From positions 28,881-92,880 of the forward strand of contig CAAGAX010000068.1 of the NCBI GenBank assembly GCA_900767915.1: DNA of 64,000 nucleotides, given 5' to 3'. Below are positions 26,291-36,000 of this stretch, in pieces (position 1 is the first letter of the stretch; every line of letters starts with the position of its first letter). The notes under the pieces are model-generated. The model did no database searches and had not been told where the DNA came from. It saw only the letters and a program-made list of their open reading frames with translations. The translations under genes were made by a program, and so were the position numbers. This stretch comes from Acholeplasmatales bacterium. GTDB lineage: Bacteria > Bacillota_I > Bacilli_A > Acholeplasmatales > Anaeroplasmataceae.

Positions 26291-27421
26291 ATGGAAGATA
26301 ATAAAAAAGAAATTGAAAAAATATCATCTGAAATAGATTCTAATGAAAATGCTATTTCCGAAAATGAAGTAATTGATTTAAAAGAAAATTTAAATAATGA
26401 AGAAGATTATGCAAAACAAGAATTAGAAGCTTCTAATACTGAAACTTTTAAACAAGTTGGACCTATGCGTATGATTTTACGTAGATTCTTTAGATCTAAG
26501 CTTTCTATTGTTGGTTTAGTAATGTTATTATTTCTATTTATTTTTAGTTTTTTAGGACCTGTTATTTATCCAATTTGGGGTGAAACAGGATTTGATAATA
26601 CTCCAAATAGTGAATTTGTTGTTACTGAAAAAACAATAACTGATGAAAATGGTAATAGTGTTGTTGTTAAAGAAGTAGTTGAAATGATTTATACTTTGAA
26701 TAAATACGCAAATCCTTCAGCAAATCACTTATTAGGTACTGATGATCAGGCTTATGATGTTTTTACTAGATTAATGTATGGTGGTCGTATTTCACTTACA
26801 ATTGGATTTATTGTAGTTATTCTTGAAACTTTAATCGGTATTTTATTAGGTGGACTTTCTGGTTACTTTGGTGGCTGGGTAGATAATGTAATAATGCGTA
26901 TAGTTGATATATTTAACTGTATTCCAACATTACCTATTTTATTAATATGCTCTGCAGTAATTGATTCATGGGAATTATCTGCTGATCAAAGAATTTATGT
27001 ATTAATGGTTGTTATAACATTGTTTAGCTGGAGTGGTACTGCTAGAGTAGTTCGTGGACAAATTTTATTCTTACGTGAGCAAGAATATATTACAGCAACT
27101 GAGGTTATGGGCCTTCCAACTTGGAGAAGAATTTTCAAACATTTAATTCCAAATGTAATGCCTCAATTAATAGTATCAATGACATTAGGCTTAGGTAGTG
27201 TTATTCTATATGAGTCAACACTTTCATATTTAGGCTTAGGTGTACAAGCTCCTAAGGCTGCATGGGGAACAATGATTGCATTAGCAAATGATCCAGTTGT
27301 ATTAAACTATCATGTTAATGTATGGTTGCCAGCCGGTATTATGATTGTTATTGCTGTATTAGGATTTAACTTTGTTGGTGATGGTCTAAGAGATGCAATG
27401 GACCCTAAGGCAAAGAAGTAG
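26291..27421 (+). CDS. oppC: Oligopeptide ABC transporter permease OppC
   Basis: 376 residues from the ATG at 26291, chosen because AGGTG ends 6 bases before it; a GTG at 26282 is part of that site. An acidic N-terminal tail of about 60 residues precedes the OppC N-terminal domain (FFRSKLSIVGLVML). An insertion of about 35 residues with VVTEKTITDENGN lies before the conserved HLLGTDDQAYDVFTRLMYGGR. Six membrane segments, and the EAA loop REQEYITATEVMGLPTWRR. Partner of OppB in the membrane. Confidence 0.92.
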   Translation: MEDNKKEIEKISSEIDSNENAISENEVIDLKENLNNEEDYAKQELEASNTETFKQVGPMRMILRRFFRSKLSIVGLVMLLFLFIFSFLGPVIYPIWGETGFDNTPNSEFVVTEKTITDENGNSVVVKEVVEMIYTLNKYANPSANHLLGTDDQAYDVFTRLMYGGRISLTIGFIVVILETLIGILLGGLSGYFGGWVDNVIMRIVDIFNCIPTLPILLICSAVIDSWELSADQRIYVLMVVITLFSWSGTARVVRGQILFLREQEYITATEVMGLPTWRRIFKHLIPNVMPQLIVSMTLGLGSVILYESTLSYLGLGVQAPKAAWGTMIALANDPVVLNYHVNVWLPAGIMIVIAVLGFNFVGDGLRDAMDPKAKK

Positions 27422-27432
27422 GAGGTAATTTT

Positions 27433-28605
27433 ATGGCAGAAAATAAGAAATCAAATTACCTTTCTAATAAAGAAAGTAAAGCAATTTTAAAATATAATCT
27501 TCAGCAGATGAAGTTTTATGAGAAGGAAAAAAGAAGAAAAAAAGATCCTTCAGAATATTTAACTTATATGCGTGATGATAATAACTTAATTGAATTAGAT
27601 AATCTTGAAACATGTTTCTTTACAGATAACGGAACAGTAATGTCTGTTAATAAGGTTTCATTTGATATTCCCAAAAATAAAATTGTTGGTGTTGTTGGTG
27701 AATCAGGCTGTGGAAAAAGTGTTACAAGTTTATCTATTATGCAATTAGTACAAGCACCACAAGGACAAATTATTGGTGGTCAAATTAGATTTAATTCAGA
27801 TAAACTTGGTTTAGATGAAACAGGTAGAAAGCAAGCATATAATATTGCAAGTATGCCAACTCAAGAGCTATATAACATTCGTGGTAGTGAAATTACAATG
27901 ATATTCCAAGAGCCTATGACAAGCTTAAATCCAGTTTTCACAATTGGTAATCAGCTAGATGAGGTTACATTCATTCATAAGCCTGGAACTTCAAAGGAAG
28001 ACGCTAAAGAACATAGTATTGATATGCTAAAGCAGGTTGGTATTTCAATGCCAGAAAGAGTATATAAATCTTACCCACATGAATTATCAGGTGGTATGAG
28101 ACAACGTGTAATGATAGCTATGGCATTAGCTGGTGATCCTAAATTAATTATTGCAGATGAACCAACTACTGCACTAGATGTTACTATTCAGGCTCAAATT
28201 CTAGAACTTTTGAAGAAAATTCAAAAGGAAAAAGGCTGTTCAATTATGCTTATTACACATGATTTAGGTGTAATTGCTGAAATGGCTGATGAGGTTGTTG
28301 TAATGTATGCTGGTAGAGTTATTGAAAAGGGTACAGTTCGTGAAATTTTTAATAACCCATTACATCCATATACAATTGGTTTACAAAAGAGTAAGCCTTT
28401 AATCACATCTGATTCTCAAGAACCTTTATATTCAATTCCTGGTTCTGTTCCTAGCCCTATTAATCTTCCTGATACATGTTTCTTTAAAGGAAGATGTAAT
28501 AAGTGCATTAAGAAATGTGATGGAAAATATCCTGGATTTGTAAAAGTATCAGATACACATTATGTATCATGTTATTTATATGATGAAAATAAGGAGGAAG
28601 AGTAA
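27433..28605 (+). CDS. oppD: Oligopeptide ABC transporter ATPase OppD
   Basis: 390 residues. A basic N-terminal extension of about 50 residues precedes the ABC domain. Walker A is GESGCGKS, the Q-loop is [12 protein letters not shown], the signature is LSGGMRQRV and Walker B is [12 protein letters not shown]. The C-terminal oligopeptide-transporter domain has the usual cysteine cluster ([14 protein letters not shown]...C). AGGAGG-type site 8 bases after the oppC stop; oppF starts 3 bases after its end. Confidence 0.95.
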   Translation: MAENKKSNYLSNKESKAILKYNLQQMKFYEKEKRRKKDPSEYLTYMRDDNNLIELDNLETCFFTDNGTVMSVNKVSFDIPKNKIVGVVGESGCGKSVTSLSIMQLVQAPQGQIIGGQIRFNSDKLGLDETGRKQAYNIASMPTQELYNIRGSEITMIFQEPMTSLNPVFTIGNQLDEVTFIHKPGTSKEDAKEHSIDMLKQVGISMPERVYKSYPHELSGGMRQRVMIAMALAGDPKLIIADEPTTALDVTIQAQILELLKKIQKEKGCSIMLITHDLGVIAEMADEVVVMYAGRVIEKGTVREIFNNPLHPYTIGLQKSKPLITSDSQEPLYSIPGSVPSPINLPDTCFFKGRCNKCIKKCDGKYPGFVKVSDTHYVSCYLYDENKEEE

Positions 28606-28608
28606 TAA

Positions 28609-29757
28609 ATGAATAAAAAAGCAAATGCTCAAGAAGAAGCTTTAGAATATACTCCAAATCCTGATTATATATTAGAAGTTAGAAATTTAAAGAAATATTT
28701 CCCTTTAAACCCTAATTTCTTTGGTAAACCACAATCTATTTTAAAAGCTGTTGATAATGTTACTTTTGGTGTTGAGAAGGGAAAAACAATCGGAGTTGTT
28801 GGTGAATCTGGTTGTGGTAAAACAACACTAGGTAGAACTATCCTTAAGCTTTATGAATCAGATGGTGGTAAAATTTGGTTTGAAGGCAAGGATTTAACTC
28901 AAATAAGCCGTAAGGAAATGAACAAGCTACGTGTTGATATTCAGTTAGTTTTCCAAGATCCTTACTCAAGCTTACCTCCTCGTATGACAGTAGGAGAAAT
29001 TATTAGTGAAGCAGTTAAGGTTCATAACATTGTTCCTAAGGATCAAGTACAATCTCATGTTCTAAAGGTTATGGAGCAATGTGGACTTCAGACAACATAT
29101 TATAGTCGTTATCCTCATGAATTTTCAGGTGGACAACGTCAAAGAATTTGTATTGCTAGAGCCCTAGCAGTTAATCCAAAACTTGTTATTTGTGATGAGC
29201 CAGTAAGTGCGCTAGACGTATCTATTCAAGCTCAAATTATTAATCTTTTAAAACAGCTTCAAAAAGAGATGGATTTAACATATGTATTCATTTCTCACGA
29301 CCTTTCAGTTGTTAAATATATTACTGATAATATTTTAGTAATGTATTTAGGTAATATGATGGAGTATGGAGATACAGATGAAATATTTGATAATCCATTA
29401 CATCCATATACTAAAGCACTATTCTCTGCAGTACCAGTACCAAATCCTGACTATAAGATGAATAGAATTATTTTAAGTGGTGATATACCTTCACCTGCAA
29501 ATCCTCCAAAGGGATGTAAATTCCATACACGTTGTAAGGATTGCATGAGTGTATGTAAGCTTTTAGATCCGGTATATCAACAAATTTCTCCAAAGCATTT
29601 TGTTGCATGTCATTTATATAATAAGGAAGTTATGAATGATTTACCTAAGTATGATGAAATGCTTAAGCAACAAGAAATTGAAGAGGCGAAAAAGGAAGAA
29701 GAATTAGCTTTAAAAAAAGCTAATCAATTCAGTTTTAAAAAGCTACTTAAAAAATAA
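28609..29757 (+). CDS. oppF: Oligopeptide ABC transporter ATPase OppF
   Basis: 382 residues. Walker A GESGCGKT, Q-loop LVFQDPYSSLPPRM, signature FSGGQRQRI, Walker B LVICDEPVSALD, and the C-terminal cysteine cluster (CKFHTRCKDCMSVC). A charged C-terminal tail of about 35 residues (QQEIEEAKKEEELALKK) is longer than usual. The TAA stop overlaps the next ATG as TAATG. Confidence 0.95.
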   Translation: MNKKANAQEEALEYTPNPDYILEVRNLKKYFPLNPNFFGKPQSILKAVDNVTFGVEKGKTIGVVGESGCGKTTLGRTILKLYESDGGKIWFEGKDLTQISRKEMNKLRVDIQLVFQDPYSSLPPRMTVGEIISEAVKVHNIVPKDQVQSHVLKVMEQCGLQTTYYSRYPHEFSGGQRQRICIARALAVNPKLVICDEPVSALDVSIQAQIINLLKQLQKEMDLTYVFISHDLSVVKYITDNILVMYLGNMMEYGDTDEIFDNPLHPYTKALFSAVPVPNPDYKMNRIILSGDIPSPANPPKGCKFHTRCKDCMSVCKLLDPVYQQISPKHFVACHLYNKEVMNDLPKYDEMLKQQEIEEAKKEEELALKKANQFSFKKLLKK

Positions 29758-29990
29758 TGGAAAAAAAGAAAAAAGAAAAGTTTGTAGATGATGGAAGAAC
29801 AATCTACAATATGGATATTGATGGGATGCCTCATAGAAGAAAAAAAAGAGACCCCAATGGTGTTTATTTGACAAAGAAGGAAAGAAGGGCAGCTATTCTT
29901 GCTGCATTCCTTCATTTTACACCTATATTTTTAGGTGTAATATTATGCTTTGCTTTAGCTATGTTAATTATATATTTTTGGTTAAAGTAA
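29757..29990 (+). CDS. Small membrane protein in the Opp operon
   Basis: 77 residues. A very basic N-terminal half (KKKKEKF, PHRRKKRDP, KKERRA) is followed by one membrane segment of about 25 residues near the C-terminus. The ATG overlaps the oppF stop (TAATG), so it is translated by coupling, and the protease gene follows 16 bases later. I do not recognise it. The position suggests a helper of OppDF docking or of the surface protease, but nothing in the sequence proves this. Confidence 0.75.
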   Translation: MEKKKKEKFVDDGRTIYNMDIDGMPHRRKKRDPNGVYLTKKERRAAILAAFLHFTPIFLGVILCFALAMLIIYFWLK

Positions 29991-30006
29991 TGAAAGGAGA
30001 GAGAAT

Positions 30007-33000
30007 ATGAAAAAAATTAAAAAGTTTGCAATTGCTACACTTTCATTAGCTACTGTTGTTGGAGTATCAAGCTGTAATCAAGCTTTACCTAATAAAACTT
30101 CAAGTTCAACATCTAATGGAGACTCTAAATTAGAAGAAGTAGAAACTACTGGTCAATCATTACGTATTTTTTCAACAAATGAATCATTGTCACAAGAAAC
30201 AAGAGCTTCTCAAATTAAAAAAGAATATTTATTAGCTAATAATGGTTATAAGGATTCAGATAAGGTATCAATTATTGTTACATTAAAAAATGATTCTTTA
30301 TTAGATAGATACTTAGATGGTAATTATTCAAATGATTATGATTCTGTTTCAGATTATTATAATAGTTATAGCGGAAATAGATTATTAAAGAAAATTTCTA
30401 ATGAGCAAAATAATGTAATTAAGAATTTCCAGGATTCTGGATATTTTAAGAAAGTTACAAATTATTATTCAACAATTATGAATGGCTTTTCATTTGAGAC
30501 TTCCTATGGTAATATTGAAAAGATTAAAAATAGTGGTTTAGTTGAAAATGTAATTTTAACAGATACATATAATCCATCTACAACAACTTCATCTACAACT
30601 GATGCTGTTGTTAATTTAGTAGATGTATATGAAACAGGTATCTTTAATTCTAGTACAGTTAATTATAATGGTGATGGTACTGTAGTTGCAGTATTAGACT
30701 CAGGCTTTGATTGTACTCATGAGGTATTTAATGATGCAAATGTTTTAGCATCAATTAATAAGGAAGTTATTACTGTCCCATATATTAATGAACGTTTATC
30801 AGAGTTAAACGCAAGTAAAACTACTGCTAATTTAAAGCCAGAGGACGTTTATTTTAGCAAAAAGATTCCATATGTATATGACTATGCAGATAAGGATTTC
30901 GATGTAAACCCTGCTGATTCTGAACATGGTACACACGTTGCTGGTATCATTGGTGGTAAATCAAGCCAAATTACTGGTGTTGCAACTCATACACAATTAG
31001 CCTTAATGAAGGTATTCTCTGATACTTCAGGCGGCGCTCAAACAGAAGATATTTTAGCTGCTCTTGAGGATGCAGTTATATTAAATGTTGATGCTATCAA
31101 CATGTCACTTGGTACTTCTTGTGGATTTGATAGAGAAGTTGATGAAACTGAAGTTAACGAAGTTTATGACAAGGTATCTAAGGCTGGTATAACATTAGTT
31201 GCTGCTGCAAGTAATGATTATTCTGCAGGTAATGGTGGCCCTGATGGAAATACTAATAAGGTAACTAATCCAGAATCTGGAACAGTCGGTTCTCCATCTT
31301 CATATACAAATAACCTTTCAGTTGCTTCTATTAGTGGTGTTAAGAGTAGCTATGTACTTGCAAATGACAATTATACATTCTTCTTTGATGAATGTAATTC
31401 AATTTCTGGTAAGAAACAAGATTTTGTTGCTACTTTACAATCACAAGATCCTAATTTCAAGGTTGGGCAAGAAAATACTTATGAATATGTCACAGTACCT
31501 GGAGTAGGTGTTGAGGCATCTTATAAGAGCATTGATGTAAAGGGTAAAATAGCATTAGTAAAACGTGGTAATAATACCTTTGAAGAAAAGGTTAGAATTG
31601 CTAAGCGTCATGGTGCTATTGGTATAATTATTTATAATAATATTGAAGGTCAGATTATAATGACAGTTAGTGAAGAAGGACATATTGCAACTTGTTCAGT
31701 AACTAAAGAGGTTGGAACTAAATTAGCTAGTAAAGCAAGCGGTACTGTAACATTCTCTAGTGAATTTAAAGCAGGTCCATTTATGTCAGACTTCTCAAGC
31801 TGGGGTCCTACTCCTTCATTATCTTTAAAGCCTGAGATTACAGCTCATGGTGGTGATATTTATTCATCAATTCCTGGTGGTCAATATGATAGAATGAGTG
31901 GTACATCAATGGCATCTCCTAATATGTGTGGAATTATTGTATTAATTCGTCAATATGTTAAGGAAAAGTATCCTGAATTTAATGCAAATGAAATTGAGGA
32001 AATGACAAATGCTTTATTAATGTCAACTGCAACTATTGCAAAAAATAAAGAAAATAATCCATATTCTCCTCGTAAGCAAGGTGCTGGTCTTGCAAGCTTA
32101 ACAAAGGCTACACAATCAAAGGCTTATATTACAGTTGAAAATTCTAAAAAGCCAAAGCTTGAATTAGGTGATGATCCTGAAAAAACAGGTGTTTATACTA
32201 TGACATTCACTATTAACAATATGAGTGATAGTGAATTACATTATACTATAGATTTAGATGCATTTACTGAATCTGTATCTACATCTGATTCTAATTTCGT
32301 TTCTGAAAAAGCTTATATGTTAAAGAATAATTTTACAGTTAAGGTTAATGGTAGTTTAGTTAATGATAAGAAAATAACTGTTTCACCAAATGGAAAAACT
32401 ACAGTAACTCTTACTTTAACTTTAGATAAGAATGATATTAATTATCTTACTAAGCACTTCCCATATGGAATGTATGTTGAAGGCTTTGCAAAGGCTTTAA
32501 GCAACGATGAATCAGGTATTTCTTTAAATGTTCCTTTCTTAGCATTCTTTGGTGATTGGACAGAAGCTCCAATTTTTGATAAGACATTCTTTGAAGTAGA
32601 TCCAGATGCTAAGAATAATGCAATCGATGATGAAGATAAGACAAAGGCTGATTATTATGCAACTAGACCATATGGCTCTTATTTCAAAAACTATATTTTA
32701 CCTTTAGGAACTTATATTTATAATATGGATGGTGATTCTAAAGCAATTCCTGGAAGTTTAGATCATATTGCAGTATCTTCTAAATATGGTGCAATTGATG
32801 GTTTAAGTACTGTTTATGCAGGCTGCTTAAGAGCTTCAAAGGAAATGGTTTATACTGTTACAGATACAGTAACAGGTGAAGTGGTTTGGACATTAACAGA
32901 CTATAATGCTAGAAAGGCATTTGGTTATAATGGTAGTCCAACTCCAGCCTACAATTACTTTAGACAATCTTCTGAAAGCTTAGGCTTAGTTAATAATAGA

Positions 33001-36000
33001 AAATATACATTTAGTATGGTTGGAAAGCTAGATTATGGTGATGGTGGAGAAGCTAATAATGTTCGTAATTCATTTAGCTTTGATTTCACTATGGATGATG
33101 AAGCTCCAACAATTAAATCTGCAATTTTCGAAAAGAATTATGATAAGACTAATAAAAAATATCGTTATTATGTGACTTTAACAGTTTCTGATAATCATTA
33201 TGTTCAATCTATAACTCCTGTTATCTTTAATCAAAATGATGAAAAAGGTACTGTTTATACAGTATTATCTGAAAATCCTATTCCAGTTTATGGTGATTTC
33301 AATTCTGATACATCAGTAAAGATTGAAATTACAGATTATATGGATGTTTTAAGTTCAGGTACTTTAGTTAATAATGCAATTTGCTTCAGTGTTGATGATT
33401 ATGCATTAAATTCTAATATATTTGTAGTAGAATTACCTGGTACTACTGATGAATTTAAATTTACAAATGATGGAACAATGGATGGTAAAGATTTATCTAT
33501 TAAGTCAATTACTGTTGATGAAACATTAGATTTAACTCAATTCTTAGCTAATGAAACAAATTCTGATAAAGATTATTTCAAGAATTTAGTTTGGACATCA
33601 AATAAGCCAGAATATGCCGATGTTAAAAATGGTATTGTTGTTGGTTATAAGAAAGGTAGAGTATCAATTACATGTAGAGATAATGTAACTGGTAAATCTG
33701 CTTCTATTACAATTGATGTAAAGGCTAAGCCTACAACATCATTAAATTCTTTTGCATTAAGAAAATATAATGGTGATGATAAATTAAATAAAATTTCGTT
33801 TGATTATTTTGATACGTTATTAGCATATCCAGCAGGTAATCAAGTAAGTGAAATTGGAACAACAGGTGCTAGAATGTATGTAACAGCTCAATCTAGTATT
33901 GTATTCTATCCTGGTGAAAAGGTTCAGCTTCATGCTAATTTTGATCCTTGGTATGTATCAGATAAATATGAACAAACATGGGCATCTTCTAACCCTAATG
34001 TTGCTGAAGTTGACCAAAATGGTGTTGTTAGAGGTCTTAAGGAAGGTTCATGTTATGTTACACTTCAACTTAAGGGTTCAACTCAAATTGCTAGAATAAG
34101 AGTAACTGTTAATAGTGAATTTGTTATTGAGAATCGTACACTTGTAGCTTATAAGGGCTTAGGTGGAGATGTTGTTATTCCTGATGATAAGGGTATCTTC
34201 TATATTGGTGATTATTCATTCTGTTTATTTACAGCTGATAGGGATGTACAAAATCCAGATGATGATCCAGATTATAATAAGAGACCTCAATCAAATACTA
34301 CTATAAAATCAGTAAAAATTCCTGAAGGTGTAGAGGATATTCAAAAATATGCTTTCTATAATTGTGAAGCGTTGGAAAAAGTTGAATTACCTTCAACAAT
34401 TAGATATATTCGTGAATATGCCTTTGCAGGAAATAAATCATTAAAATCAATTAACCTTGAGGATGTTGAGGTTATTGGTGATGGTTGTTTTTATAATTGT
34501 GGAAAATTAGGTTCAGAGGGAACATTAAATTTAAATACTTGCTATACAATTGGTATTGGCGGATTTATGGATTGTGTAAGCATTGAAGAAATTGATTTAT
34601 CAAAGCTTAGAAATACTGGTAAAAGCGCATTTATGAATTGTACAAAGCTTTCTAATGTAACATTTAGTTCTTTAACAAAGCTTAGTGTTGAAATGTTTAG
34701 AAATACTGCTCTTACTAATGTTACTTTAAATGTAAATCAAATTCCTGAAAAATCATTCTATGATTGTAAAAACTTAAAGACTGTTACAATTAATGGTAGT
34801 GTTATTACAATTGGTGAAAGTGCCTTCGCAGAAAATCCAAATTTGGAAACTGTTACAATTAATGCATCTGTTGAATATTTAAATGCAAATGCATTTAAAA
34901 ATGATGCAAATCTTAAAACAGTAGTATTACCTAATAGTGCTGTTGAGGTTCAAGATTTAATTTTTGCTGGTGATACTTCATTAGAAACTGTTGTATTCCA
35001 AAAGAATACATATTTCAAGACTTTAGGTCAATCATTATTTGATGATACTTTAGTTTCAACATTTGTTGTTAATGAGGGTTCTAAATATTCTTCAAATAAT
35101 GGCTTATTATTAGAAGGAAGTAAGGTTATTCTTGCTGCTCCAAATAATAATTATGGTGATTACGTATTACCTGAATCTGTAGATGAAATTTATGATTCTG
35201 CATTCTCTGGTATTTCTAAGTTGAATACATTAGAATTTACTAAGGTTGTAAATTTAGGAGCTAATGCATTTGCTAATTGTTCAAATTTAACTGCTGTTAC
35301 TTTTGTAAATGATCAAGTTGTTTCTAATTATGCATTTAATGGTTGTAAAAAGCTTTCTACATTAAATAATGTAGCTAATGTAAAGAAAATTGGTAATTAT
35401 GCATTCGAAAAGTGTTCTTCACTACAAAATCTAGTTTTAGGTGATGATACTACTATTGGTGATTATGCATTTAAGAGCACAAGCTTATTAAGTGTTACTT
35501 TAGGTTCTAATACAAAAATAGGTAATAATGCATTTGAAAAGTGTTCTTCATTACAAACTGTTAGCTTAGGTACTGAAACATCAGTAGGAGATTATGCATT
35601 CTATGCTAGTAGATCTTTAAATACAATTAATGTTGAAAATGCAACTACAATTGGTAATTATGCATTTTCTAATACAGCAATTACTGTAGCAAATATTAAT
35701 GCAACTACAATTGGTTCATATGCATTTAGTGATAATGCTAAGCTTTCTAGTGTTACATTTGGTAATAGTGTTACTACAATTGGTTCATACGCCTTTGCCT
35801 TAAAAGAAGAATCAAATCAAACAAGTTTATCTGAAATAGTTTTACCTGATAGTGTAATATCTTTAGGTAATGGTGTATTTAAGCATCAAAAGAGTTTAAG
35901 AAGTGTATCTATACCTTCATCAATTACAACACTTGGCGAATATTTATTCTATAATAATGTTTCTTTAACAAATGTTGTGATAAATGGTACATTAACTGCT

